Shown: in pieces, positions 10,453 through 20,138 of the stretch
How the letters are laid out: each line of letters starts with the position of its first letter
How positions within the stretch are numbered: the stretch's first letter is position 1
Assembly: GCA_024867545.1 (NCBI GenBank)
Contig: JANFNE010000008.1
Coordinates: 310,001-374,000 of the forward strand
Length of the DNA: 64,000 bases
Reading direction: 5' to 3'
Source: Phytopythium helicoides
Lineage: Eukaryota; Oomycota; Peronosporomycetes; Pythiales; Pythiaceae
Made by a program: the position numbers and the translations under genes
Notes under the pieces: model-generated
What the model was told of the DNA's origin: nothing
Seen by the model: only the letters and a program-made list of their open reading frames with translations
The model's database searches: none

Positions 10453-10958
10453 GGCGGAGCGATCCGAAGCAGGAATGACGCTTGCGAGGGTTACGCTTTG
10501 GCGTAACGGGATACAGATTGATTTTAGACGTTTATCTTGGCGTTAGTATGAACCATACCAGGCGCAAGAGAAATGGTTGCGTAACATGTGCTGGCGAGCG
10601 CTGATTGGACGGGATGGGGCCAATGAGGGAGAGGTTACGGCATGATTATACATGAGACAGGCGGGGTACGCTGTAAAACAGGGACGGTGACGCACTTGCC
10701 GTGGCGTGGTGTACCGCAGGCGGATGCGCTGGTGATGACTCCACTCGCACCCTAAACGCCTAGAGATCGCATCTGGTGGTGATGACGAACAGTCCTCTCA
10801 TTGACTTGGGCCGACGATGCGGACCCCGCAGCGCCATGGTGAAGCGATAGAGAGCAACCAGAGCTTTGTGACCGTTCAAGACGACAACTTCAACGTGAGC
10901 AAAAACTGACATGCATTGAACGAGCTCAACTCAACTCGCTTTCGGAAGCCCAACGAGA
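10453..10958. other. Intergenic between NicO-like paralogues 5 and 6
   Basis: About 500 bases between the start of paralogue 5 and the 3' end of paralogue 6 on the minus strand. Nothing recognised beyond the expected promoter of paralogue 5. Confidence 0.45.
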
Positions 10959-12233
10959 TCAGTCGAAGACCTTGTTCATGACACCCGTGGCCTGCAGGAT
11001 GATCCACGCGAAGCCCACGATGATCGAGAAGCTCGCCGAGCAGGCGCCGATGCGGAACTCCATGCGCAGCGAGTTGCGGCCGAGGCGCCCCGTGGCCTCG
11101 CCGTAGACGGCGGCAAACACGCCCATGGTCAGGATCGAGGCTACGCAGAACGAGCCGAGGTACGCGATCGACTTGCCCCAGTTGTTGAGAACCACTGCGG
11201 GAAGCACGCCGAGGATGCCGCCAGGGCCAGCGATGCCGTGCACGATCCCGACACAGAGCGCCGTGATCTACTCGCAAAAACACAACAGCAACCGTCAGCC
11301 GCAATGCTATTCCCTTTGGCACATGGCTATGAGAGCATCGTACCCGTTGCGTGGCTGGGTTGGAAAACGAGACATTCGTCGGACAGCACTTGCACAAACG
11401 GTGGATGCGGCTGTGCTGGCTCGGGTCTGCTTCGACCACCTTCTTGTCGTTCGCTGGGTCGTCAATGTTGATCGCCACCGCTGCTGCTGATTCTTCCAAA
11501 TGCGTACTCATGCGACTGGTAGAGCTGTTGATCACCTGGAACGTCGCCTTGGTCGCTTTCGGAGTCGTGTCGGCTCCATCGGCAATGCTGCTGGAAATGC
11601 TGGATCGACGGACTCCAGAAAGTGACGACAAGCGCAGCTCGGGGGTGAGTGGAGCTGAGTGATATGCCGACTGCTCGGGTTCGGGAGCACTTGCATTCGG
11701 TGCATCATCTCCCTGGGAGCCGTTTACCGCGGTCTCAGTGGGCGTGACGATGGACTCGTGGATCAGCTCTTCCTTGCTCTTCTCAAGGTACTTTTGCCGA
11801 ACGCCACGCAGCGTCCACAAGCCGAGCGCGATCATAAAGACGCCGACGATGTAGTTGCAGTAGGCACCAATCTTGTCGAGGTCGACAGTCTGACCCGCAG
11901 CGAAGAAGATGCCCGCCATGATGATGAGACCCGTCGAATGGCCCAATCCCCACCGGATGCCAAGGGCGAACGCCTTCCACGACGAACTCGTCGCTAGAGC
12001 AGCAAGCGCACTCAAGTGATCAGGGCCTAAGCAAGTAGCCACACGGTTGGTTAATCTAGGCATGGATCAAGGACTTTGAACCACAGCACACAGCTCGTAC
12101 CGGTAAGAACGTGGACAAGCCCGAGCAGCGCGCCGGTTCCGATGATCTTGGCGATGGACGCGCCTTCCAGGCTGCTCGTCGATTCGCTCAGCGCTCGAGC
12201 AGCGGCGTGGAGAGATTGCCAGTCGGTCGACAT
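10959..12233 (-). CDS. NicO/UreH-like metal transporter paralogue 6, three exons
   Basis: Exons read as 12233-12101, 12026-11344 and 11267-10959, giving 374 residues. The introns are 74 nt (GTACGA...GCTTAG) and 76 nt (GTACGA...GAGTAG) and fall at the same codons as in paralogue 5, so the two arose by duplication after intron gain. The first half has HVLTG|PDHLSAL, the second HGIAGPGGILGVLP. The long central loop is rich in Ser, Thr, Pro and acidic residues and ends with LCKCCPTNVSF before NPATQR. The start ATG (AAGATGTC) is 50-65 bases downstream of an Inr/FPR-like element. A Ni/Co-type transport role is inferred from the family. Confidence 0.8.
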
Positions 12234-12282
12234 CTTGGCGTGGAGCTGGAGTGGAGAGGAAGAGACTGGAGAGGCAGCCGGA

Positions 12283-12298
12283 CAAAAAGAAAATGAGC
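12283..12298 (-). promoter_or_regulatory. Inr/FPR-like core promoter of NicO-like paralogue 6
   Basis: On the minus strand GCTCATTTTCTTTTTG matches the Inr half of the oomycete core consensus perfectly, followed by a T-rich stretch. It lies 50-65 bases upstream of the ATG at 12233. Confidence 0.5.
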
Positions 12299-13468
12299 TG
12301 AGTGGGGGTAGCGGCAATCGCCCAACTTGCTGGAGTACAAGGCACAACGATAAGCCCGTTGAAAGGATCAAGCGTTTTAACGGCCATCACGCGCTGAGCG
12401 AGGCGCATTCGGCGACATTCGTAGTCGTGCATGCATTGTCGGAAGGATCGGCTGAATTTTGTTGTCTGGCGCCTTCTGCCTCTTGCTTTGCGTGGCCGTC
12501 TCACGGCGGTCCTCTGACAGCCAAGCAAGTGGCTACCATCGACTTTACTGGTTGCCATGGCTGCTCCAGGCGTGTGTGTCGTTTACGGCGGAAACGCATA
12601 CGTCGGCTCCAAAGGCTCGAGCCACAAAGCTGCGCCGTCTACGAGCCAACGAACCGCATTGGCCCGGAGCACGCGCCTTCCGCTGGGCTCATCGTGCCAC
12701 TCGGACCCTGGCTGGTGCACAGCCTCGCCTGGCAGGATGGCAAGACATGGCAAGACAGGCTTTACAGTATTGCTGGCTGGTAAGTTGCCCCCTCGCATCT
12801 CGTTGGACACTCGAAGGTGCCTGACTGGATACCCGCCCAACTGACAAAACGGCGTTAAACGGCTCCGCCGTCGGACAAGGATGCTCTTCACAGGCAGAGG
12901 AAGACACCGGCTACACAAAGATACGAGCTCCGCTCGCTTGCCACCTGCAGCTCCCTTCCAACACGCCCCGGCTCCTTCTGCATGCGCGACTTCATGTGGA
13001 GTGTCGAGGCGTAGGTGTTCAGTGGTTGAGGATACTTTTTTTTCTCGTCGCAGGTTCAGGAGGTTCGTCATCTCAGTGTCCGGCGTTTGCCTCACACGAC
13101 GGTGGACCTTTCAAAAAACAAGACTTCAGATGAGCTCCAGGACCGGAACGCTGCATGACTCGACTGATCGCCTCTCTACTGTAGCACAAGCAGACAGACG
13201 CGCTGCCGAGATCTCAGAGCTCATTCGCGAGTGCACGATATCTTTGCGGAGCTCCAAGAAGCGGAACGCCGCTGAAGTCTCCTCCCGCCTTGTCTGCTTG
13301 GGCGGCTCCGGAAAACTAGCAGCTTCCCTCCCAACCGCACACGTAATGTCCAGAAACCACACACACTATTTATCTATACGAGAGAAACCGAGCTACTGCT
13401 GCTGGTCGTACAGCGCACGACAACCTCACTATTCGATCGGCCCGCCCGGCGAAGGGAAGACCTCCACT
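12299..13468. other. Intergenic between NicO cluster and leuB
   Basis: About 1.2 kb without a recognised gene. The open frames here are short, on both strands, and without domains. A long plus-strand frame from 12881 to 14077 is the antisense shadow of the isopropylmalate dehydrogenase gene. Confidence 0.5.
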
Positions 13469-14755
13469 TTACTTGTGCAGCGCCTTGATCTTGGCAACAA
13501 TGGCGTCGCCCATCGCGGTCGTGCCCACGACGTTGCTGCGGTCCTTGGTCAGGTCGCCCGTGCGCACGCCGTCCTCGAGGACCTTTTCGACGGCCGCCTC
13601 AATCAGCTTGGCCTCGGCGTCCATCTGGAACGAGTAGCGCAGCAGGAGCGCGGCCGACAGGATCTGCGCGATCGGGTTGGCGATGCCCTTGCCTGCAATG
13701 TCCGGGGCCGAGCCGCCAATCGGCTCAAAGAGGTGCACCTTGTCGCCCAGACTGGCCGACGGCATGAGACCGAGCGAGCCCGGCAGCACCGACGCAGCGT
13801 CCGACAGGATGTCGCCAAACATATTGCCAGTGACGATGACGTCGAACTGCGACGGGTTGCGGATCAGCTGCATCACGGCGTTGTCGACGTACATGAACTC
13901 GACCTGGACGTCCGGGTAGTCCTGAGCGACCTCCTTGGCGACCTTGCGCCACAGACGACTGCAGTCGAGCACGTTGGCCTTGTCAACGACCGTCAGGCGC
14001 TTCGAGCGCTGCATGACACATCATCGAAACGAGGGAAGGTTAGATGCAGACACGCGACGATAGAGCGTTGCGGTTGACGTACGTTCTTGGCCGTCTCGAA
14101 GGCGAACTTCATGGGCGTGCGGACCTCGGCCTCCGAGTACTTCATGACGTCCGTGGCCACGTCGCCCTCGGTCTTGTGCTCGCCAAAGTAGATGCCAGAC
14201 ACGAGCTCGCGCACGATCACCATGTCGACGCCGCTCTCAATGATGCTCGGCTTGAGCGGCGACAGGTCCGGCAGCATCGAGTAGATCTTGGCTGTGGTAG
14301 GAAGAGCGCCGATGGTCAGCTGGAGGGCAGCAACGTGACAGTTCTCGCTTTGCCACCGTACCCGGGCGGATGTTGACCGCGAGGTTGAAGTTCTTGCGCA
14401 GGCCCAGCAGGCAGTTCTTCTCCGCGTCCTTCCACTGCAGAGCTCGTTAGCGTCAGCTGCTCACCACCTCTTCGCCGCCGCGAGGTCGCACCTTGGGGTC
14501 CTCCTGCGCGTCCGTGGGGCCGCCGATGGAGCCGAAGAGCACGGCGTCCGAGGCCGCGACCGTGTCGATCGTGGCCTGCGGCAGGTGCGTCTGGTGCTGC
14601 TCGAAGGCCGCGCCGCCCGCGAGCGCCGGCGTGAAGGCGAAGTCGTGGCCGTGCAGCTCGCCCACGGCGCGCAGCACCTTGACGGCCTCGGCGCACACCT
14701 CGGGCCCGATGCCGTCGCCCGCCAGCACCGCGATCTTGTACGTGGGCTTGCTCAT
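13469..14755 (-). CDS. leuB: 3-isopropylmalate dehydrogenase
   Basis: Catalyses the NAD-dependent oxidation and decarboxylation of 3-isopropylmalate in leucine synthesis. Four exons (14755-14492, 14434-14362, 14291-14083, 14008-13469) join in frame to 361 residues, the usual family length. The introns are 57, 70, 74 nt with GT-AG ends. Visible family features: N-terminal [12 protein letters not shown], then [33 protein letters not shown], the substrate Lys region [20 protein letters not shown], and the NAD-binding [19 protein letters not shown] longer start (14818) exists, but the promoter at 14791-14805 lies between it and ATG 14755, which favours 14755. The gene is head to head with the F1-alpha-like gene, sharing about 280 bases. 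Confidence 0.92.
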
Positions 14756-14790
14756 GCTTGTAGTCGGGCTTGACGTGCGCTCGACCGCGC

Positions 14791-14805
14791 AGATTGAAGA
14801 ATGGC
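14791..14805 (-). promoter_or_regulatory. Inr/FPR core promoter of leuB
   Basis: On the minus strand GCCATTCTTCAATCT resembles the oomycete core promoter (YCATTYY plus CAAT-T). It is about 35-50 bases upstream of the leuB ATG and in the shared region between the divergent genes. Confidence 0.5.
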
Positions 14806-15037
14806 AGGGGAAACCCATGCACGCGGCCTTTCTCGCCTTGGAGCGACGTCTTGACCGGTGTTTAGACCCCCGTGTTTGCGCATTCCAAATATATACGTAT
14901 ATGCGCGGCGTCTAATAATTTAATGCGTATAGTAATCCTCTAGCTCAGCACATGTACTAATCTAGTACCTCAAGTTTTATATATTGCGATAAAGACCGCC
15001 AAGTGATCCACCACAAACGGGGGATTGACAAGCGGCC

Positions 15038-17032
15038 ATGGAGCTGGCGCGGGTCGCGGCGAGGCGCTCGGCGCGCGCGCGGGGCCTGCAGCGCGCGTTG
15101 GCGCTGGGCCGCGCGGCTACCGGCGCCTCCGGCTCGGTGCTGGGCGCGCAGCTGCGGCCGGTGAGCTCCTCGCGCGCGCTGGGGGCGGGGAAGAAGCCGA
15201 CGACCGAGGCGAGCGAGGCCATGCTGGCGCAGCAGATGCTGGACTTCATCCGGCTCGCGGAGGAGGAGGAGGAGGGCCAGGGCGCGCAGCAGCAGCAGCA
15301 GCAGCAGGCGCAGGCGGGCGTGGATGCGGCCGCGCAGGCGCTGCTGCCGGTGACCGGCGCGGTCATGGACATCAAGAACAACGTGGCCAGCATCTCGGGG
15401 CTGCGCCACGCGACTATCGGCTCGGTCGTGGCCGTGTACGGGGCGTCGGCGGACGGCGAGCTGCCCAGCGACACCGAGCCCATCTGTCGCGGACTTGTGC
15501 TGTTCCTGGAGAAGAAGGTGGCGCACGTCGCGCTGCTCGGTGCACAGACGAGCGACAGCGCCAAGCGCGTTCAGATCGGCATGCACGTGGTGCTCGAGAG
15601 CGCGAGCCTCACAATCCCTGGAAGCCTCGCGTGCTTTTCCGGCGCGGTGGTCAACCCACTTGGCGAGCTTCAGCACGATTACCCAACCAATGATGCAGTC
15701 GTCGATGCTCCCGCAGCGAATGCTCGGATCCCGATCGCGTGGGGCACCAAGACCGTGCCTGGCTTGATGCAGCGCGCGCCGCTCTCGACGCCATTCGAGA
15801 CGGGCGTGCTGGCGATCGACTGCCTTAAACCCATGGCGTTTGGCCACCGTGTGGGTATACTCGGACCGCGCAATAGCGGCAAGACGCGGCTGGCGCTCGA
15901 TGTCATTGCGCATCAAGTGCAACTCGCGTTGGAGAAGCAACAGACGCCACCTCACTTTGTGTTTGTTTGCGTGGCCAAGGGCGGGAACCGCATCCAGCAG
16001 ATCGCTCAGTACCTAGAAGACAGGGACTTGCTCCAGTACACGACGATTGTGGCGGCGGAGACTCGGGACTCGCTTATCACGCAGTATCTCGCACCTTTCA
16101 CCGGCTGCGCGATCGCCGAGTACTTTATGAAAGAAGGCAAGTCTCACCGCAGCGTCGTCATCTATGACGACCTGGCCGCGCATCAAATGGTCGTAGAGAG
16201 CCTGGTGCAGATCATGAAGCTGCCAAAGATTACGCAGCTTAGTCTGAGTGGCCATGCGGTTCTCATGGAGCGCTCTGCACAGTTCTCGGACGCTGACAGC
16301 AAGTCGCTGACGACCCTGGCGCTCGCTGATGCTCCAGACAGCAGCTCAGGTGAGACGTCAGAATTCAAAGAACGCATCACGTCGATTGTGGATGACTGTG
16401 TGAATCTGGAGTCGTCGCTTGCGCGACAACGCGTGTATCCGCCTGTAAACGTGCTCGCGCCCGGAGCTTCGATTCGGGGTCCGCCATTCCAGTCAGCATC
16501 ACTGTGGAGATCCATGAATCGACTGCGTCCACTGATCAACGAAGCTGCGCGAGTCAAGGAGAACGTCGAAATTAGCCGCAAGCTAGGTTTTGAAGTTGAG
16601 CCAGAGGACGCCGAGAAGCTCGAGTTCTTGGAGATTGTGCAGCAGTTCTTCACGCAGACCCAAGGCAATCCGGCAATCTCCCAGCTCGAGAAGGAGCTGG
16701 GTGCGTTTTTCTTGACGATAGTCCAGCTGCGGCAGCTACCGGCCGACCTCCCGCTTTGGGACTTCCTCTCGAGTGTTGTGCAAAAACTAGAGCATCAGCC
16801 CGAGTTTGCAGACATTTGGCAGCAGCTCGAGCGTCATCCACGTGATAAGACGTGGTCTGCTGATCTGCAGGAAAACGTGGCTGTGGTGCTTTTGGAGGAG
16901 CTAGACGCACTTCGCAAGGAGCAGCGCGAGCGTCAGAAGCAGCTTCTCATGGACGAGATCAAGCGCCAGCAGCTCTACCAACAGAAGCTTCGCCAAAAGA
17001 AGCAGAAGCAGCAGGACCAGCAAAAGAAATGA
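15038..17032 (+). CDS. Divergent mitochondrial F1-ATPase alpha-subunit paralogue with C-terminal coiled coil
   Basis: A single-exon protein of 664 residues; canonical F1 alpha is about 510-550. The Arg/Ala-rich N-terminus without acidic residues looks like a mitochondrial presequence. A Gln run (about residues 84-90) from a CAG repeat follows. The F1-alpha core is recognisable: VMDIKNNVASISGL, FETGVLAIDCLKPM, the Walker A GPRNSGKT (about 276-283), ETRDSLITQYLAPFTGCAIAEYF and VVIYDDLAAH. However, the normally invariant GDRQTGKT is altered, and the segment around the arginine-finger motif SVSRVG is changed to a GASIRG-like sequence. The last about 50 residues are a Lys/Gln-rich coiled coil absent from normal alpha. 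It is unlikely to be the housekeeping subunit. It could be an assembly factor or a lineage-specific component of the ATP synthase. Confidence 0.7.
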   Translation: MELARVAARRSARARGLQRALALGRAATGASGSVLGAQLRPVSSSRALGAGKKPTTEASEAMLAQQMLDFIRLAEEEEEGQGAQQQQQQQAQAGVDAAAQALLPVTGAVMDIKNNVASISGLRHATIGSVVAVYGASADGELPSDTEPICRGLVLFLEKKVAHVALLGAQTSDSAKRVQIGMHVVLESASLTIPGSLACFSGAVVNPLGELQHDYPTNDAVVDAPAANARIPIAWGTKTVPGLMQRAPLSTPFETGVLAIDCLKPMAFGHRVGILGPRNSGKTRLALDVIAHQVQLALEKQQTPPHFVFVCVAKGGNRIQQIAQYLEDRDLLQYTTIVAAETRDSLITQYLAPFTGCAIAEYFMKEGKSHRSVVIYDDLAAHQMVVESLVQIMKLPKITQLSLSGHAVLMERSAQFSDADSKSLTTLALADAPDSSSGETSEFKERITSIVDDCVNLESSLARQRVYPPVNVLAPGASIRGPPFQSASLWRSMNRLRPLINEAARVKENVEISRKLGFEVEPEDAEKLEFLEIVQQFFTQTQGNPAISQLEKELGAFFLTIVQLRQLPADLPLWDFLSSVVQKLEHQPEFADIWQQLERHPRDKTWSADLQENVAVVLLEELDALRKEQRERQKQLLMDEIKRQQLYQQKLRQKKQKQQDQQKK

Positions 17033-17204
17033 GTGGCCAACAGTTCGTTGGCTTGATCGTAATGATAGTTTGTCGCCTTCGGCTCGCGGGTATGGCCGTG
17101 GTAAACCCGGCATCCTACGATAAAAGACGATGACTGGGAATGGAACCCAGTGAAAATGATAGTTTCAGCGCATTTTGCCAGCGAGAAAGAAAGAAAAACG
17201 TTTT

Positions 17205-19526
17205 CTATTCAACGTTGAAATCGAGGTCAATGGTGCCTTCCAGCGAGTCAAACGAAAACTGAGCACTAAGCGACTTCCTGGACTCAGCGTCTGTTGATGA
17301 CGGCTGCAAGAACCGAATGAGCTGCTTGGCATGCGCCACAGCGGGTCCAGTTGCCACGACGTGACTCTCTGCAGAATCAAGAGCGTATTCTACCCACACA
17401 ATCACAGCATTCGCCCCGATCGAGAGGTCAATGTTGACGTTTTCGCGCACAGAATGCACCAGTTCGCTGAGCTCGAGCGTTGCCAGGCAGACAGGGTCCG
17501 AACGCTTCTCGAACGGGTACATGTAGGCTGGGAACGGGAAATTGCGAGTGTAGTACTCGTCCTGAAACTGGTCAAAGAACGAGTGGTCGAAGCCAGACAC
17601 GTTGCCAACGGCGCCAAAGCATTCGTGCAGGTGCTCGAATTCCACAGCCATCGCCATGACTCGCGCGCGATGAGGCAGGACAGTGGCTGACTCACGAAGC
17701 AGACTGTCGACTGCAGACCGACGCAGCCAAAAGTTGAAAGCTTGCCACAGCGGAAGGTTCTGCATCGCGTAGTAGAAAGGCTCTCCGATAAGCAGATCGA
17801 CCTTTGTCTCGCCCTTGAGGTGTTCCGGCAGCAAACCCTTGCAACCGCTGCACATCACCAGCGCATCGGCATTGTTGTGGTCGAGGATTTGATCGTAGAT
17901 ACGCGCCGACACCTCCTTGGACTCGATCGATGTCACGTTCTCGACACCTTGAGCAGCTGCAAGAAGTGCACACAACGATCCATCACTGATGTCAAGACAG
18001 CAAAGTGCATTGCCATTGAGTCGATCGTTGACATCAACTTGCTTCTGACGAGCGATTGTGGCAGCAATAGCGTCACGGAAGGCCGAAATGCGATCTACGT
18101 CACCAAGCATTGCGATTCGCTCGGCATTGGAAATGAGATGCAGTCCACAGGTGCACGGAGGCTTCTCGTTGCCTTCGCCATCGGACACAGCGGACTTGTG
18201 CTTCTTGGCTGCGCTCGGGTCGGTTGCACTCTGCTCTTCGTCAGACGCGTGAACTACGTCAAACCAGATGCGGAAGTCATCATGGAACGTGCGCAGCACC
18301 AATCGCTGAGGTTTTGATGCCTCGTACTGAACGTTCAACTTCTCAGCGAGTGGGAAGACGACCTGCACCCAGTGGTCTTGCCAGTTCTGCACACCAGGCT
18401 TGGTGGAGTAGATGATGGCATCGTCTGAACTGTCGAAGCGCACCTCCCACCACATGACGACGGCGTGGGCTTCGCCTGTAGCAACAGACTCGACTATCGT
18501 GTCGCGACGAATGATTGGGTTCCCATCCGGAGACTTGTTGCTGAAGTCGAACGACAGCACGGTTGTGGGCTCAGTCAGCACAGTCGACGCTGGTTCGACC
18601 GCACGGTAGTGTAGTGGAAGCGCTGGACGCGCACCCGTGCACTCACTCGCCTTGTCACTGCGACCCACAATGATCTTGCGCTCGCTGGTCTTCTCTCCGT
18701 TGTCACGAGCCAAAAGGTTGAGGTCGGCGACCGTGTTGAAGCGGTAGATCTTCTCGTTCTGCACGACCTGCGCGAAGACCGTGGCGCGCTCCGGCACGAT
18801 GACAGCATTTGGCACCAGCAGGTGCTCCATGGCGTGGCGGATGGTCGGCAGCACAGCCTCGCCGAGCAGCACCGAGTCGAAGAGCTCGGACACGAGCATG
18901 TCAGCGCGGCGTGGCAGGTGGAACGGCTGGTTCTGCTTGTGCTCGTCGCGCACGACCAGCGCCGTCGACTTGAGCGGGAAGACTGTGATCTTGTCTGGGT
19001 GGTTGTCGCGCGTGACGTTGGTGGCGATCTCGGCCATCGGCGCGAACATCTCGCACGCGTAGACGTGCTCAGCGCCGTGCGCCGCCGCGAGCATGGCGAG
19101 TAGCCCCGTGCCCGTGCCGATGTCAAGCACGATGGGCGCTCGGCTGTGCGCCTGCTTGAATGCGGCAATGGCGCGCGCGATGCCCCGCTCGTAGCAGCGG
19201 TTGCGGTCGGCGTCGCGCAGCATGGAGGTCATCTGTGACATGGCCACGACGTTCTTGTAGGCGGCCTGCGCGCTGTCCTGCTCGACCCACATGAGCCCGC
19301 CGGCCTCGGGGTTGAGCTGCGCGGCCAGCAGCACCTGCGAGCAGCCCGAGACGAGCGTCGACGGGTCCTCCTCGTCCTCGTAGTAGGAGAAGGGCACGTC
19401 CACGACCACCGTCTCCTCGGCCGCCGCTGTCTCGACCGCGTCCTCCAGCGACAGCCCCACGGGCGCAGCTGTGGACGTCGCCTCGCCCACCACCGCGCCT
19501 CCGTACTTGTCCACGCCCGCGTACAT
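17205..19526 (-). CDS. PRMT7: Protein arginine N-methyltransferase 7
   Basis: A single-exon protein of 773 residues from ATG 19526 (CCAGCCATG). An in-frame upstream extension to 19592 is less likely. It has two PRMT domains in tandem, the hallmark of PRMT7, which makes monomethylarginine. Domain 1 has VLDIGTGTGLLAMLAA (AdoMet motif I, about residue 132 on) and the double-E loop LVSELFDSVLLGE. Domain 2 is degenerate at motif I (CCLDISDGSLCALLAA) but keeps a double-E-like GEPFYYAMQNLPLW. A second domain with weak AdoMet binding is normal for this family. It is convergent with the F1-alpha-like gene and head to head with NRAMP. Confidence 0.88.
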   Translation of the reverse strand: MYAGVDKYGGAVVGEATSTAAPVGLSLEDAVETAAAEETVVVDVPFSYYEDEEDPSTLVSGCSQVLLAAQLNPEAGGLMWVEQDSAQAAYKNVVAMSQMTSMLRDADRNRCYERGIARAIAAFKQAHSRAPIVLDIGTGTGLLAMLAAAHGAEHVYACEMFAPMAEIATNVTRDNHPDKITVFPLKSTALVVRDEHKQNQPFHLPRRADMLVSELFDSVLLGEAVLPTIRHAMEHLLVPNAVIVPERATVFAQVVQNEKIYRFNTVADLNLLARDNGEKTSERKIIVGRSDKASECTGARPALPLHYRAVEPASTVLTEPTTVLSFDFSNKSPDGNPIIRRDTIVESVATGEAHAVVMWWEVRFDSSDDAIIYSTKPGVQNWQDHWVQVVFPLAEKLNVQYEASKPQRLVLRTFHDDFRIWFDVVHASDEEQSATDPSAAKKHKSAVSDGEGNEKPPCTCGLHLISNAERIAMLGDVDRISAFRDAIAATIARQKQVDVNDRLNGNALCCLDISDGSLCALLAAAQGVENVTSIESKEVSARIYDQILDHNNADALVMCSGCKGLLPEHLKGETKVDLLIGEPFYYAMQNLPLWQAFNFWLRRSAVDSLLRESATVLPHRARVMAMAVEFEHLHECFGAVGNVSGFDHSFFDQFQDEYYTRNFPFPAYMYPFEKRSDPVCLATLELSELVHSVRENVNIDLSIGANAVIVWVEYALDSAESHVVATGPAVAHAKQLIRFLQPSSTDAESRKSLSAQFSFDSLEGTIDLDFNVE

Positions 19527-20138
19527 GGCTGGTGAGGATTGGCGAGTGACCGCTTGACATGCTATTGACGCGAGTGATGTGCACCACACCACGCGAAATG
19601 GCTCGTCACCTTCATCTTGACAAGCTGGTCAAGCAAGCTGCTCACTCGAGGCGTCCTACGTTGCATTCTACTCTTGGTGAGTGATCTAGTGGTCTATTGC
19701 AATGGTGGTGGAAATGGCGGTGGTAGTAGTAGTGGCGTCCTGGCTGTCTAGTGGCGGTGATATTGCCGCAAGTGGTGGCGGCGTGGCCATTCGATTGATG
19801 GCAATCAGCCAGCCAGCCAGCCAGCCCAGTCACCGCCGCGTCTGCCGAAAGATCTCTCGTCCGGTTGAGATGCGAGCTCTTCACTTTCAGGCGCTTGGCA
19901 CGCGCCGGCCTCCGCGGTCGAATCTGCCGCCGCCGAGATTCGCTCGGCGCAAGTTGCCTTTCGGTAGTCGCGCCTCCTCTCGTCTCCGATTGGCGCGTCC
20001 TCTTCCTCGGAACCCTCCAATTGGCGGAATCCACGCGTCGGGGGCATCCCACTGGTCAACTTCAAACGCGGCGGCCAATCAGCGCGGCGCGCGCTCCTCC
20101 GTCCGACCCGCCGCCACCGCCGCCGGATCCCGGCCGCC
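19527..20138. other. Shared upstream region of PRMT7 and NRAMP, with a tetranucleotide repeat
   Basis: About 610 bases between two divergent starts. It contains a (CAGC)n run of five or so units at about 19806-19827 and a GGT/AGT-rich stretch at 19690-19770. The minus-strand GCCATTTCGCG near 19595 resembles an Inr. No gene is supported. Confidence 0.5.

Noticed and set aside
12881..14077. 398-codon plus-strand frame
   Set aside because: Antisense to the isopropylmalate dehydrogenase exons and introns; no homology of its own.
16901..17113. Leu-rich minus-strand frame opposite the coiled-coil tail of the F1-alpha-like protein
   Set aside because: It is the antisense reading of Lys/Gln/Glu codons (AAG and CAG read as Leu) and not a membrane protein gene.
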